Assembly: GCF_009834185.1 (NCBI RefSeq)
Contig: NZ_CP047173.1
Span: forward strand, 1,488,001 to 1,552,000
DNA: 64,000 nucleotides
Reading direction: 5' to 3'
DNA from: Rathayibacter sp. VKM Ac-2760
Lineage (GTDB): Bacteria; Actinomycetota; Actinomycetes; Actinomycetales; Microbacteriaceae
This document shows positions 20,007 to 28,778 of this stretch, one piece after another; within the stretch, counting starts at the first letter, position 1, and every line of letters starts with the position of its first letter. Both the position numbers and the translations under genes were made by a program. Below the pieces are notes generated by a model. The model saw nothing but the letters and a program-made list of their open reading frames with translations, made no database searches and was not told the origin of the DNA.

Positions 20007-20756
20007 TCAGACCGAGCGGAGCACCGCGACGATCTTGCCGAGGACCTCCGCCTCGTCGCCGAGGATCGGCTCGAAGTTGGAGTTGCGGGGGAGCAGCCAG
20101 GTGTGGCCGTCGCGCTGGCGCAGCACCTTGACGGTCGCCTCGCCGTCGAGCATGGCGGCGACGATCTCGCCGTTCTCCGCGGTGCGCTGCGACCGGACGA
20201 CGACCCAGTCGCCGTCGCAGATGGCGGCGTCGATCATCGACTCGCCGACGACCTTGAGCATGAAGAGCTCGCCCTTGCCGACGAGCTGCCGGGGGAGCGG
20301 GAACACCTCGTCGATCTGCTGGTCCGCCATGATCGGCACGCCGGCCGCGATCCGGCCGACGAGCGGCACCATCGCCGCGTCGGCGACCGTGGCGGTCGAC
20401 TCGAACGAGCCGTCGTCCTCGGTCGAGCTCGGCACGTCGATGAGGATCTCGAGGGCGCGCGGGCGGTTCGGGTCGCGGCGGAGGTAGCCGCTCAGCTCGA
20501 GCTGATTGAGCTGGTGGGTGACGCTCGAGAGCGAGGCGAGCCCCACGGCGTCGCCGATCTCGCGCATGCTCGGCGGATAGCCGCGACTCGACACCGAGCG
20601 CTGGATCGCGTCGAGGATCGCGAGCTGCTTCGCGCTGAGGTTCTTCCGCCGGCGCCCGGCAGCGGGCTTCGCCGCCGCCTTCCCCGCGGCACTCGCCTTG
20701 GGCGCCGGAGTCGTCGTCCTGGCCGGCCTCGCTCCGGTCGTCTGCGCGTCGCTCAC
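20007..20756 (-). CDS. lexA: SOS repressor LexA
   Basis: LexA represses SOS genes and cleaves itself when RecA is activated. The 249-residue protein has an unusual 38-residue Ala/Lys/Thr/Pro-rich leader, a winged helix ([40 protein letters not shown]), the cleavage site A138-G139 in RIAAGVP, and the catalytic dyad Ser173 (GESMID) and Lys210 (ATVKVL). GTG at 20756 has AGAAGGA 6-7 nt upstream on the minus strand. It is divergent from the LysM gene; the shared region carries two LexA-box-like sites. Confidence 0.97.
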   Translation of the reverse strand: MSDAQTTGARPARTTTPAPKASAAGKAAAKPAAGRRRKNLSAKQLAILDAIQRSVSSRGYPPSMREIGDAVGLASLSSVTHQLNQLELSGYLRRDPNRPRALEILIDVPSSTEDDGSFESTATVADAAMVPLVGRIAAGVPIMADQQIDEVFPLPRQLVGKGELFMLKVVGESMIDAAICDGDWVVVRSQRTAENGEIVAAMLDGEATVKVLRQRDGHTWLLPRNSNFEPILGDEAEVLGKIVAVLRSV

Positions 20757-20880
20757 GATCGTCCTTCTCTCTGCGCACGCCCGGTGCGCACGCTCCCCGC
20801 CCGGAGTCGATCAGCGATGTCGGTGGTCGCTGCTGTACTGACTGCGGGCTCTCGAAACTGTATCCGGCGGGGGTCCGCGT

Positions 20881-20897
20881 TCGAAACATTCGTTCGA
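20881..20897. promoter_or_regulatory. LexA-box-like site, lexA side
   Basis: TCGAAACATTCGTTCGA has two perfect half-sites (TCGAA and TTCGA) but the CGAA and TTCG cores are 7 nt apart, one more than the standard 6. It may be a weakened operator for lexA autoregulation. Confidence 0.45.
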
Positions 20898-20955
20898 GTG
20901 TGTCGCGCGATCCAGCACCGGATGCGACGCGTCCGGGTCTTGCCCGGCGCGGTGT

Positions 20956-20971
20956 TCGAAGATATATTCGG
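20956..20971. promoter_or_regulatory. LexA-box-like site at the LysM gene promoter
   Basis: TCGAAGATATATTCGG keeps the CGAA-N6-TTCG core of the SOS box with three changes elsewhere, and its centre (TATATT, 20963-20968) would serve as the -10 of the LysM gene. Confidence 0.5.
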
Positions 20972-21041
20972 AACAGAGGTTCGGACCGGGTCCTCCCGGC
21001 CGAGGCCCCGGCCCGAACCCCTGCTGAAAGGAGCGATCCCC

Positions 21042-21452
21042 ATGACCGCACAGCTCTCCACCACCGCGCAGCACCAGACCTCCGCGCAGCACATCGCCGC
21101 TGCCGAGCAGCCCTGTGTCGAGCAGCCCGTTGCCCGCACGCGCCTGCGCCTGACCCGCCGCGGCCGCGCCGTGCTCGCGACCCTCGGCGCCCTGCCGCTC
21201 GTCGCGGGCGCGTTCGTCTTCGGCCTCAACGGCGGCGGAGCCGTCGCCTCGGGCGAGAGCGCCGACGTCGAGTTCCATTACGTCACCGTCCGCGCCGGCG
21301 AGTCCCTCTGGTCCCTCGCGGAGGAGCTCGCGCCGCAGTCCGACCCGCGCGACGTCGTCTCCGACATCCAGTCGCTCAACCAGCTGGCGAACGCGGGCCT
21401 CGAGCCCGGCCAGCGGCTCGCCATCCCGGCGCAGTACGATGTCGCGAGCTGA
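21042..21452 (+). CDS. LysM-domain membrane protein divergent from lexA
   Basis: A 136-residue protein: polar N-terminus with a QHQTSAQH-type stretch, basic RLRLTRRGR, one membrane segment at about 42-62, then a LysM peptidoglycan-binding domain at 80-130 (VTVRAGESLWSLAEELAP, LNQLANAGLEPGQRLAIP). ATG at 21042 has AAAGGAG 8-9 nt upstream. A short LysM membrane protein divergent from lexA recalls Rv2719c/ChiZ of mycobacteria, an SOS-induced protein that inhibits division; C. glutamicum DivS is a functional parallel. A role as an SOS division checkpoint is inferred from position and a LexA-box-like promoter, not shown. Confidence 0.85.
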   Translation: MTAQLSTTAQHQTSAQHIAAAEQPCVEQPVARTRLRLTRRGRAVLATLGALPLVAGAFVFGLNGGGAVASGESADVEFHYVTVRAGESLWSLAEELAPQSDPRDVVSDIQSLNQLANAGLEPGQRLAIPAQYDVAS

Positions 21453-21474
21453 TCGGGGCCTCCGCCCGCCCCGC

Positions 21475-21480
21475 TAGCAT
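21475..21480 (+). promoter_or_regulatory. -10 element of a leaderless hisC promoter
   Basis: TAGCAT ends 6 nt before the hisC GTG, without a Shine-Dalgarno sequence. Confidence 0.5.
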
Positions 21481-21486
21481 TTCCGG

Positions 21487-22599
21487 GTGACGACTCTCGA
21501 CGATCTCCCCCTCCGCGACGACCTCCGCGGGCAGAAGCCCTACGGCGCCCCGCAGGCCGTCGTGCCCGTGGCTCTCAACGTCAACGAGAACACCCACCCC
21601 GTGCCCGACGACGTCATCGCCGACATCGTCGAGCGGGTGTCCGTCGCACTGCGCACGGTGAACCGCTACCCGGACCGCGAGTTCCGCGAGCTGCGCGATT
21701 CGCTGGCCGGCTACCTCGGCCACGGCCTGACCGCCGACTCGGTCTGGGCCGCCAACGGCTCGAACGAGGTGCTGCAGCACATCCTGCAGGCCTTCGGCGG
21801 CCCCGGTCGCTCGCTGCTCGGCTTCTCACCGACCTATTCGATGTACTCGATCCTCGCCTCCGGCAGCGGCACCCGCTGGATCGGCGTCGACCGCGAGGCC
21901 GATTTCCGCGTGTCCGCCTCCTACGCCGCCGACGCCGTGCGCCGGGAGAGTCCCGACATCGTCTTCCTCTGCGCGCCGAACAACCCCACCGGCACCCCGC
22001 TCGACCTCGAGACGGTCGCCGCCGTCTACGACGCGACCGACGGCATCGTCGTCGTCGACGAGGCGTACGCCGAGTTCGCCGGCCGGGACGCGCCGACCGC
22101 CCTCAGCCTGCTCGAGGGCCGCCCGCGACTGCTCGTCTCGCGCACGATGAGCAAGGCCTTCGCCTTCGCCGGGGTCCGTCTCGGCTACCTGGCCGCCGAC
22201 CCGGCGGTCGTCGACGCCCTCCGTCTCGTCCGCCTGCCGTACCACCTCTCCGCGCTGACCCAGGCGGCCGCCACCGCCGCCCTCGCCCACGCCGACGAGA
22301 TGCTCGCGATGGTGGGCGAGATCATCGTCCAGCGCGACCGGATGATCGACGGCCTCCGCGCCCTCGGCTACACCCCGCACGAGACGGGCAGCAACTTCGT
22401 CCTCTTCGGCGGCGTCGCCGACCCGGAAGCGATGTTCGAGGCGCTGCTCGCGCGCGGCATCCTCATCCGCGACGTCGGCATCCCGAACCACCTGCGGGTG
22501 AGCGCGGGCACCGAGGCCGAGACCACCGCCTTCCTCGAGGCGGTCGCCGAGCTGCCCGCCCCGGCTGCGGACCCCGCGGTCGCCCTGGCCCGCGAGTAG
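21487..22599 (+). CDS. hisC: Histidinol-phosphate aminotransferase
   Basis: HisC makes histidinol phosphate from imidazole-acetol phosphate. The 370-residue protein is a fold-type I PLP enzyme: [13 protein letters not shown] opening, [30 protein letters not shown], and the PLP lysine in [17 protein letters not shown]. It starts the his cluster here; hisD, which usually precedes hisC in actinobacteria, is not in the window and the LysM gene takes its place. A terminator follows and hisB restarts from its own promoter. Confidence 0.96.
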   Translation: MTTLDDLPLRDDLRGQKPYGAPQAVVPVALNVNENTHPVPDDVIADIVERVSVALRTVNRYPDREFRELRDSLAGYLGHGLTADSVWAANGSNEVLQHILQAFGGPGRSLLGFSPTYSMYSILASGSGTRWIGVDREADFRVSASYAADAVRRESPDIVFLCAPNNPTGTPLDLETVAAVYDATDGIVVVDEAYAEFAGRDAPTALSLLEGRPRLLVSRTMSKAFAFAGVRLGYLAADPAVVDALRLVRLPYHLSALTQAAATAALAHADEMLAMVGEIIVQRDRMIDGLRALGYTPHETGSNFVLFGGVADPEAMFEALLARGILIRDVGIPNHLRVSAGTEAETTAFLEAVAELPAPAADPAVALARE

Positions 22600-22616
22600 C
22601 CGCCCGGAGGGGCGGC
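22599..22616 (+). terminator. Short hairpin after hisC
   Basis: GCCGCCC pairs with GGGCGGC around a GGAG loop, starting at the last base of hisC's stop codon; 7-bp stem. Confidence 0.45.
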
Positions 22617-22627
22617 GGCGCCCCGAA

Positions 22628-22633
22628 TACACT
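22628..22633 (+). promoter_or_regulatory. -10 element of a leaderless hisB promoter
   Basis: TACACT ends 6 nt before the hisB ATG; the gap is GGGGGC. Confidence 0.55.
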
Positions 22634-22639
22634 GGGGGC

Positions 22640-23260
22640 ATGACCTCCTCGAGCGCCGCTCCCGGGCGCACCGCCTCCCTCCGTCGTGCCACCAGCGAGT
22701 CGAGCATCGAGCTGTCGATCGACCTCGACGGCACCGGTGTCGCGGACCTCTCCACCGGCGTCCCCTTCTTCGACCACCTGCTGACGGCGTTCGCGAAGCA
22801 CTCGCTGACCGACCTCACCGTCCGCGCGACCGGCGACATCGAGATCGACATCCACCACACCGCCGAGGACATCGGCATCGTCCTCGGCACCGCGATCAAG
22901 CAGGCGCTCGGCGACAAGACCGGCATCTCCCGCTTCGGCGACGCGCTCGTGCCGCTCGACGAGGCGCTGGTCCAGGCCGTCGTCGACATCTCGGGCCGCC
23001 CGTACCTCGTGCACGGCGGCGAGCCCGAGGGCTTCGCCCTGCACCTCATCGGCGGCCACTTCACCGGTTCGATGGTCCGGCACGTCTTCGAGGCGATCGC
23101 CTTCAACGCCGGGCTGACCGTGCACGTGACCGTGCTCGGCGGCCGTGACCCGCACCACATCGCGGAGGCCGAGTTCAAGGCGTTCGCGCGCGCGTTCCGC
23201 CAGGCCAAGGCCTTCGATCCGCTCGTCGCCGGGGTGCCCTCGACCAAGGGCGCGCTGTGA
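22640..23260 (+). CDS. hisB: Imidazoleglycerol-phosphate dehydratase
   Basis: HisB dehydrates imidazoleglycerol phosphate. The 206-residue protein is the monofunctional form without the phosphatase domain of enterobacteria. The two manganese-binding motifs are visible: [11 protein letters not shown] near residue 72 and [12 protein letters not shown] near 170, together with GVPFFDHLL. It overlaps hisH by 4 nt (GTGA), giving a hisB-hisH-priA unit. Confidence 0.97.
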   Translation: MTSSSAAPGRTASLRRATSESSIELSIDLDGTGVADLSTGVPFFDHLLTAFAKHSLTDLTVRATGDIEIDIHHTAEDIGIVLGTAIKQALGDKTGISRFGDALVPLDEALVQAVVDISGRPYLVHGGEPEGFALHLIGGHFTGSMVRHVFEAIAFNAGLTVHVTVLGGRDPHHIAEAEFKAFARAFRQAKAFDPLVAGVPSTKGAL

Positions 23261-23904
23261 GCGGGGGTCGGCCTTCCGTCGTCGTCTACGACTACGGCTC
23301 CGGCAACGTCCACTCCGCCGTGAAGGCGCTCGAGCTCGCGGGTGCCGACGTCGAGTTGACCTCGGACCGCACCCGCGCGCTCGAGGCGGACGGCCTCCTC
23401 GTCCCGGGGGTCGGCGCGTTCAGCGCGGTCATGTCGGCGCTCACCGCCGCGCGCGGCGGCGAGATCATCGAGAAGCGCCTCGCCGGCGGGCGCCCGGTGC
23501 TCGGCATCTGCGTCGGCATGCAGGTGCTCTTCGAGCGCGGCGTCGAGCGCGGGGTCGAGAGCGAGGGGCTGGGGGAGTGGCCGGGCACGGTCGATCTGCT
23601 GCCCGCCGAGGTCGTGCCGCACATGGGCTGGAACACCGTCGAGGTGTCCGGCGACTCGGTGCTCTTCGACGGCATCGAGGACGAGCGCTTCTACTTCGTG
23701 CACTCCTACGGCGCCCGCGAGTGGTCCCTCGACGTGATGCCGCCGTTCCCGCGCCCGACCGTGACCTGGGCCGACCACGGCGGGCCCTTCATCGCCGCGG
23801 TCGAGAACGGCCCGCTCTCGGCCACCCAGTTCCACCCCGAGAAGTCCGGCGCCGCGGGCCTGCGCCTGCTGTCGAATTGGCTGGGCGGGCTCCGCACGAA
23901 CTAG
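23257..23904 (+). CDS. hisH: Imidazole glycerol phosphate synthase glutaminase subunit
   Basis: HisH supplies ammonia from glutamine to HisF. The 215-residue class I amidotransferase has the oxyanion strand [11 protein letters not shown], the nucleophile cysteine in [11 protein letters not shown] near residue 85, and the His/Glu pair in FHPEKSG. The partner gene hisF is not seen in the window. The GTG start overlaps the hisB stop. Confidence 0.96.
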   Translation: MSGGRPSVVVYDYGSGNVHSAVKALELAGADVELTSDRTRALEADGLLVPGVGAFSAVMSALTAARGGEIIEKRLAGGRPVLGICVGMQVLFERGVERGVESEGLGEWPGTVDLLPAEVVPHMGWNTVEVSGDSVLFDGIEDERFYFVHSYGAREWSLDVMPPFPRPTVTWADHGGPFIAAVENGPLSATQFHPEKSGAAGLRLLSNWLGGLRTN

Positions 23905-23969
23905 GATCGGCCGGTGGTCGGCGGCTCTGCGCAGCCGCCGCCGCACCAGCTCCGAGACTGAGGATGACG

Positions 23970-24716
23970 ATGAGCGAGTTCACCAAGGCCCCGGGCCTGG
24001 TCCTTCTCCCCGCGATCGACGTGGCCGGCGGCAAGGCCGTCCGCCTCACGCAGGGCGAGGCGGGCACCGAGACCAACTACGGCGACCCGATCGACGCGGC
24101 CGGCGACTGGGCCGACCAGGGCGCGGAGTGGATCCACCTCGTCGACCTCGACGCCGCCTTCGGCCGTGGCGACAACCACGGGATCATGAAGAAGGTCATC
24201 CGCCAGGTGAAGGGCGTCAACGTCGAGCTCTCCGGCGGCATCCGCGACGACCGCAGTCTCGAGTCGGCGCTGAACGCGGGCGCGAAGCGCATCAACCTCG
24301 GCACCGCCGCCCTGGAGAACCCGGAGTGGGCCGCCAGCGTCATCGCGCAGTACGGCGACCAGATCGCGGTCGGGCTCGACGTGCGCGGCACCACCCTCGC
24401 GGCCCGCGGCTGGACCAAGGAGGGCGGCGACCTCTGGCAGGTCCTCGAGCGCCTCGAGGAGGCCGGCTGCACCCGCTACGTCGTCACCGACGTCACCAAG
24501 GACGGCACTCTCAAGGGCCCGAACCTCGAGCTGCTCGAGCAGGTCATGGCCCGCACGCACCGCCCCGTCATCGCCTCGGGCGGCATCTCGAACCTCGACG
24601 ACATCGCGGCGCTCCGCGACCTCGTCCCGCAGGGCCTCGAGGGCGCGATCGTCGGCAAGGCGCTCTACGCCGGAGCGTTCACGCTCGCCGAGGCGCTCGA
24701 CGTCGCCTCCGAGTGA
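23970..24716 (+). CDS. priA: Bifunctional HisA/TrpF isomerase PriA
   Basis: A 248-residue beta/alpha-barrel isomerase acting on ProFAR; in actinobacteria this enzyme (PriA) usually also performs the TrpF step of tryptophan synthesis. The catalytic aspartates sit in [15 protein letters not shown] and [18 protein letters not shown] at 23960-23963 lies 6 nt before the ATG at 23970; an in-frame ATG at 23964 touches that site and is less likely. The last codon region overlaps the next gene (GTGA). Dual activity is known for the family, not demonstrated here. Confidence 0.93.
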   Translation: MSEFTKAPGLVLLPAIDVAGGKAVRLTQGEAGTETNYGDPIDAAGDWADQGAEWIHLVDLDAAFGRGDNHGIMKKVIRQVKGVNVELSGGIRDDRSLESALNAGAKRINLGTAALENPEWAASVIAQYGDQIAVGLDVRGTTLAARGWTKEGGDLWQVLERLEEAGCTRYVVTDVTKDGTLKGPNLELLEQVMARTHRPVIASGGISNLDDIAALRDLVPQGLEGAIVGKALYAGAFTLAEALDVASE

Positions 24717-25513
24717 CCGGCTCGCCCTCCAGTGAGGGACGCGCGGTCCCCGCGCACCTGACCGACTCCGCCGGCACGCCGTGGGCCGGCCGCCACTTCG
24801 AGCAGAGCGCGTCGAGCGATGACGACGGCACCGCGCCGGAGGGCCTCGTCCGCGCGCTGCACGAGTTCGGTGCCGGCGCCGCGGGCCCGGAGGCCGTGGT
24901 CGACGCGCTGCGGGACTCTCGCCTGCTCATCCCGCTCGTGGCGAAGCTCGGCGAGGAGGCCGAGGGCGTCGCGGGGCTCCGCGCCGACAAGTCGCAGGAG
25001 CTGTCGATCGTCACCGTGGCCGGCCCGGACGGCCGCACGGTGCTGCCGGTGTTCAGCGACGTGGATGCCATGCGGCGCTGGGATCCGCTCGCGCGCCCCG
25101 TCCCCGTCGACGGCCGTCGAGCGGCGCTGGCCGCGGTGGCCGAGGAGACCGAGCTGATGGTGCTCGACCCCGCTTCGCCGCACGAGTTCGCCGTCCGGCG
25201 TCCCGCGCTCTGGGCGATCGCCGAGGGCTCGCCGTGGCGGCCCAGCCCGGCCGATCCGGAGGTCCTCGCCGCCCTGCGCGCGAGCGCCGACGGGGAGGAC
25301 GCGGTGGTCTCGCTCGCCGTGCAGCCGGGCGACGTCCGTCAGCGGCTGACCGGACCGGAGCTCGTCATCGTGCTGGAGCTGCGGCCCGGTCTCGACCGCG
25401 CGGCGCTCGGCGAGCTCGTCTCGCGGCTCGGCGAGCGCTGGGCCGCCGACGAGATCGTCGCCGCCCGGGTCGACTCGATGACCCTCCAGCTGGCGTCGGC
25501 TCCGCCGACCTGA
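24713..25513 (+). CDS. SseB family protein
   Basis: A 266-residue protein matching the SseB N-terminal domain family widespread in actinobacteria after pri[67 protein letters not shown]. SseB itself was named in enterobacteria for enhancement of serine sensitivity; the function in actinobacteria is unknown. GTG overlaps the priA stop, so it is translationally coupled to the histidine genes. It converges on the DUF1844 gene. Confidence 0.82.
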   Translation: MTGSPSSEGRAVPAHLTDSAGTPWAGRHFEQSASSDDDGTAPEGLVRALHEFGAGAAGPEAVVDALRDSRLLIPLVAKLGEEAEGVAGLRADKSQELSIVTVAGPDGRTVLPVFSDVDAMRRWDPLARPVPVDGRRAALAAVAEETELMVLDPASPHEFAVRRPALWAIAEGSPWRPSPADPEVLAALRASADGEDAVVSLAVQPGDVRQRLTGPELVIVLELRPGLDRAALGELVSRLGERWAADEIVAARVDSMTLQLASAPPT

Positions 25514-25529
25514 TGCGGAGCCTCCCGGC

Positions 25530-25904
25530 TCAGGTGACCGGGCCGGTCCACTTCTCGCCCGGCCCCTTGCCGATCGGGTCCGCGATCGGCGACGCCTCGC
25601 GGAAGGCGAGCTGCAGGGTCCGCAGCCCGTCCCGGAGGCTGCGGGCGTGCATGTCGCTGATGTCCGGCGCGCCCGCGGTGACCAGGCCGGCCAGCGCGTT
25701 GATGAGCTTCCGCGCCTCGTCGAGGTCGACCTGGGCGCCCGGCTCGTCGGCGAGACCGCACTTGACGGCGGCGGCGCTCATCAGGTGCACCGCGGCGGTC
25801 GTGATGATCTCGACCGCGGGCACCTCGGCGATGTCGCGGGCGGCCTCGACGTCGCCGGAGTCGTCGCCGAACCGTCGGGCGTAGTCGTCGTCGTGCTGAG
25901 CCAT
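25530..25904 (-). CDS. DUF1844 family protein
   Basis: A 124-residue soluble protein of the DUF1844 family, recognised by VEIITTAAVHLMSAAAVKCGL and DLDEARKLINALAGLVTAG. It has no known function; actinobacterial members usually lie between the SseB-like gene and infC, as here. The ATG at 25904 is supported by GAAGGA about 5 nt upstream on the minus strand. Gene length is normal. Confidence 0.88.
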   Translation of the reverse strand: MAQHDDDYARRFGDDSGDVEAARDIAEVPAVEIITTAAVHLMSAAAVKCGLADEPGAQVDLDEARKLINALAGLVTAGAPDISDMHARSLRDGLRTLQLAFREASPIADPIGKGPGEKWTGPVT

Positions 25905-26036
25905 GGGGTCCTTCGATCGATGGGTCCGGCGGGCGGAGGCGCCCCGGCGCGACGCGCGAGGCGGTGCTCGGCGGGGCGGTGGCGGGGGCACTGGGGCGGC
26001 GGGTGATCTCCGCTGCCGTTCCGGCCGGAACTCTGC

Positions 26037-26312
26037 TATGGTGATGCGGGCTCCGAGGCATGTCCTCGGTTCGAAAGTGGAGATTCTCCCACCCGCGCTT
26101 GACCGCTTCACTAGGTTACCGGGTCAGAAGCACTCCGCCTCCGGCAACGGGGGCAGGGCTGCGGTCCTCGAGACACGTCTCGGGGAGCGCGTCGTAGGGT
26201 GCAGCGCAGCGCGTCAGTCGCGCTTCGCACAGGGAATCACCTCTCTCGGGATGCGCCGGACGAAGAATCCGGCCGCAGAGCAGCAACTCACCGAGATCAG
26301 AGGAGAAACGCA
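26037..26312 (+). promoter_or_regulatory. infC promoter candidate and long leader
   Basis: 25905-26312 is non-coding. TATGGT at 26037-26042 is the best -10, giving a leader of about 260 nt; a second possible -10 (TAGGTT) lies at 26112-26117. The leader folds into at least one clear hairpin, 26166-26173 with 26178-26185 (8 bp, CACG loop). AGGAG at 26301-26305 precedes the ATC start. Long structured infC leaders carry L20 or IF3 control in other bacteria; no specific known L20 leader was recognised. Confidence 0.4.
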
Positions 26313-26915
26313 ATCAGCGATCCCCGTACCAACGACCGAATCCGCGTCCCCGAGGTCCGCCTCGTGGGTCCCGCCGGAGAACAGGTCGGCGTCGTGAAAA
26401 TCGAGGTCGCCCTGCGACTCGCGCAGGACGCAGACCTGGATCTGGTCGAGGTTGCTCCCAACTCCAAGCCTCCCGTCGCCAAGATCATGGACTACGGGAA
26501 GTTCAAGTACGAGCAGGCCCAGAAGCTCAAGGAAGCCCGTCGCAACCAGGCGAACACGATCCTCAAGGAGGTCCGTTTCCGCCTGAAGATCGACAAGCAC
26601 GACTACGAGACCAAGCGCAAGCGCGCCGAGGGCTTTCTGAAGGCCGGCGACAAGGTCAAGGCCATGATCCTGTTCCGCGGTCGCGAGCAGTCCCGCCCCG
26701 AGATGGGCGTGCGGCTCCTGCAGCGCTTCGCGGAGGACGTGTCCGAGTTCGGCCAGGTCGAGTCCACCCCGACCATCGACGGTCGCAACATGGTGATGGT
26801 CATCGGCCCGCTGAAGAACAAGTCCGAGGCGAAGGCCGAGGCCAATGCGGTCCGCGCCGCTCGTCGCGAGGCCAACACCCCCGAAGAGGAATCGGCCGAG
26901 GCCGAGTCCGTCTGA
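26313..26915 (+). CDS. infC: Translation initiation factor IF-3 with ATC start
   Basis: IF-3 binds 30S subunits, prevents 50S joining and rejects non-canonical start codons. The 200-residue protein begins [20 protein letters not shown], with [26 protein letters not shown] and the C-terminal domain following. The start is the rare codon ATC at 26313: AGGAG at 26301-26305 is 7 nt upstream, the family's N-terminus begins exactly here, and no ATG/GTG/TTG fits. infC genes often use AUU/AUC, which IF-3 itself discriminates against, giving autoregulation. An acidic tail ends the protein. rpmI and rplT follow. Confidence 0.95.
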   Translation: MSDPRTNDRIRVPEVRLVGPAGEQVGVVKIEVALRLAQDADLDLVEVAPNSKPPVAKIMDYGKFKYEQAQKLKEARRNQANTILKEVRFRLKIDKHDYETKRKRAEGFLKAGDKVKAMILFRGREQSRPEMGVRLLQRFAEDVSEFGQVESTPTIDGRNMVMVIGPLKNKSEAKAEANAVRAARREANTPEEESAEAESV

Positions 26916-27012
26916 TACTTCGCCGCCCCGTCCTCGGGGCCGGTGGACGCCCCGCTCGCGGGGCACCAGTTTCGCCCGCCGAGTGCGCGTGCGACGTCGA
27001 CAAGGAGAGAAC

Positions 27013-27207
27013 ATGCCCAAGATGAAGACCCACTCGGGTGCCAAGAAGCGTTTCAAGGTCACGGGCTCCGGCAAGCTCATGAAGCAGCAGGCCGGCATGC
27101 GTCACAACCTGGAGTCGAAGTCCAGCGTGCGCACCCGCCGCCTGAACCAGGACCAGGTCCTCGCCCCGCAGGACGCCAAGGTCGCCAAGAAGCTTCTCGG
27201 CCTGTAG
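27013..27207 (+). CDS. rpmI: 50S ribosomal protein L35
   Basis: The 64-residue basic protein opens [20 protein letters not shown], the L35 signature, and ends [17 protein letters not shown] lies 5 nt before the ATG. It is the middle gene of the universal infC-rpmI-rplT operon; a CG-rich intergenic repeat (GGGGC/GCCCC type) separates it from infC. Confidence 0.98.
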   Translation: MPKMKTHSGAKKRFKVTGSGKLMKQQAGMRHNLESKSSVRTRRLNQDQVLAPQDAKVAKKLLGL

Positions 27208-27278
27208 CTGACGCACGGCAGTCCGCTGCCGCTGTGGTCCTCTGCAACGCCGACCCGGATCGATAGGAAGAAAGAGAA

Positions 27279-27662
27279 ATGGCAAGAGTCAAGAGGGCGG
27301 TCAACGCCCACAAGAAGCGTCGCGTCATCCTCGAGCGCGCCAAGGGCTACCGCGGCCAGCGCTCGCGTCTGTACCGCAAGGCCAAGGAGCAGGTCACCCA
27401 CTCCCTCGTCTACTCGTACCGCGACCGCCGCGCGAAGAAGGGCGAGTTCCGCCGCCTCTGGATCCAGCGCATCAACGCCGCGTCCCGCGCGAACGGCCTG
27501 ACGTACAACCGCTTCATCCAGGGCCTCGCCCTGGCCGGCATCCAGGTCGACCGCCGCATCCTGGCCGACCTCGCGATCACCGAGCCCGCGACCTTCACCG
27601 CCCTCGTGGCGAGCGCGAAGGCCGCCCTGCCCGCTGACACCTCGGCCCCGAAGGCCGCGTAG
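27279..27662 (+). CDS. rplT: 50S ribosomal protein L20
   Basis: L20 is an early-assembly 23S-binding protein. The 127-residue product carries the signature [20 protein letters not shown] and [31 protein letters not shown] precedes the ATG. A very strong terminator ends the operon 14 nt after the stop. L20 represses infC operons in some bacteria; no mRNA mimic of its rRNA site was identified here. Confidence 0.98.
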   Translation: MARVKRAVNAHKKRRVILERAKGYRGQRSRLYRKAKEQVTHSLVYSYRDRRAKKGEFRRLWIQRINAASRANGLTYNRFIQGLALAGIQVDRRILADLAITEPATFTALVASAKAALPADTSAPKAA

Positions 27663-27676
27663 TCCGCAGCACTTCC

Positions 27677-27712
27677 CGAAGGGGGTCACGACGAGAGTCG
27701 TGGCCCCCTTCG
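27677..27712 (+). terminator. Terminator of the infC-rpmI-rplT operon
   Basis: A 16-bp stem (27677-27692 with 27697-27712, one G-U pair) with a GAGA tetraloop, followed by TCGTTCCC. Confidence 0.85.
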
Positions 27713-27774
27713 TCGTTCCCGCAGGTCGTCGTTCCCGCGGGTCGTCGTTCCCGCAGGTCGCCTTCCCCGCGGGC
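27711..27774 (+). repeat. Tandem 16-bp repeat downstream of rplT
   Basis: Three near-identical units CGTCGTTCCCGCAGGT (27711-27726, 27727-27742 with one change, 27743-27758) and a degenerate fourth (27759-27774). The first unit overlaps the terminator's closing base pairs and tail. Confidence 0.8.
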
Positions 27775-27808
27775 GACGTGTCGACCGGGCCCCGCGACGG
27801 CGCGCCGA

Positions 27809-27814
27809 TAGGCT
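27809..27814 (+). promoter_or_regulatory. -10 element of a leaderless promoter for the SpoU gene
   Basis: TAGGCT ends 6 nt before the ATG at 27821; no Shine-Dalgarno sequence. Confidence 0.55.
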
Positions 27815-27820
27815 CGCCGC

Positions 27821-28621
27821 ATGCTCGACAATCCCCGTTCTCCCCGTGTCCGCTCCGTCGCCAAGCTCACCCGGCGCCCGGCGCGGCAGGAGTCGGGGCT
27901 CTTCCTCCTCGAGGGCCCGCAGGCGATGTCCGAGGCGCTGCGCTACCGGCCCGAGCTGCTGATGGAGTCGTTCGCGACTCCCACCGCGCTGGAGCGCCAC
28001 CCCGAGATCGTGGCCGCGGCCGAGGAGGCCGAGGTCGAGATCGAGTACGTGACCGAGGACGTCCTCGACTCGATGGCCGACACCGTCACGCCGCAGGGCT
28101 TCGTCGCGGTCTGCCGGCAGTTCCCCACCTCGCTCAAGGACGTCGTCGCGTCCGAGCCGCGCCTCGTCGCGGTGCTCGAGGAGGTCCGCGACCCGGGCAA
28201 CCTCGGCACGATCATCCGCGCCGCCGACGCGGCGGGCGCCGACGCCGTCGTGCTGACCGGCCGCTCCGTCGACCTCTACAACCCGAAGGTCGTCCGGTCG
28301 ACCACGGGCTCGCTGTTCCACCTGCCGGTCGCGGTCGGCGCCGAGCTGCCCGACGTGCTGCAGCGGCTGCGCTCCGCGGGCCTGCGCGCGGTCGCCGCCG
28401 ATGTGAAGGGCGAGGGCCTGCTCGACGTGCGCGCCCGGGGCGACCTCGCGCAGCCGACGGTCTGGGTCTTCGGCAACGAGGCGCGCGGTCTCGAGGACGA
28501 GTCGCTCGAGCTGATGGACGGCGTCGTCGCCGTCCCGATCTACGGCGCCGCCGAGTCGCTGAACCTCGCGACGGCCGCCTCGGTCTGCCTCTACGAGAGC
28601 GCCTTCGCACAGCGTTCCTGA
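27821..28621 (+). CDS. TrmH/SpoU family RNA 2'-O-methyltransferase
   Basis: A 266-residue knotted (SPOUT) methyltransferase for rRNA or tRNA ribose. The N-terminal substrate-binding domain contains RQESGLFLLEGPQAMSEAL. The catalytic domain shows motif 1 EEVRDPGNLGTIIRAADA, motif 2 VFGNEARGL and motif 3 VPIYGAAESLNLATAASV. The family place between rplT and pheS is conserved in actinobacteria; target nucleotide unknown. A glutamate-type transporter has been inserted between it and pheS in this genome's order. Confidence 0.9.
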   Translation: MLDNPRSPRVRSVAKLTRRPARQESGLFLLEGPQAMSEALRYRPELLMESFATPTALERHPEIVAAAEEAEVEIEYVTEDVLDSMADTVTPQGFVAVCRQFPTSLKDVVASEPRLVAVLEEVRDPGNLGTIIRAADAAGADAVVLTGRSVDLYNPKVVRSTTGSLFHLPVAVGAELPDVLQRLRSAGLRAVAADVKGEGLLDVRARGDLAQPTVWVFGNEARGLEDESLELMDGVVAVPIYGAAESLNLATAASVCLYESAFAQRS

Positions 28622-28743
28622 GGCGACGTCGCGCGGCGATCCTGAGACGTTCCGCGCCAAGCTGAGAGAAAACCACCTCCGCGTGGTATCCAGCTGCGAG
28701 CGGGCCCCGGTTGTTGCGCTCTGGTTAAGAATCCGCTCATGAT

Positions 28744-28772
28744 TTGACCCACCCATGCCCGTGTGATTCTCT
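28744..28772 (+). promoter_or_regulatory. Candidate promoter of the glutamate transporter operon
   Basis: TTGACC at 28744-28749 and TTCTCT at 28767-28772 are 17 nt apart; the second hexamer is a poor -10 but ends 6 nt before the gluA ATG. Confidence 0.3.
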
Positions 28773-28778
28773 GACGGA

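Noticed and set aside
20851..20866. A third LexA box TCGAAACTGTATCCGG
   Set aside because: Only the left half matches; the right half (TATCCGG) lacks the TTCG core.
26199..26312. ATG-initiated IF-3 with 38 extra residues
   Set aside because: The extension is not conserved in IF-3, overlaps the leader and has no ribosome site, whereas AGGAG is correctly placed for ATC at 26313.
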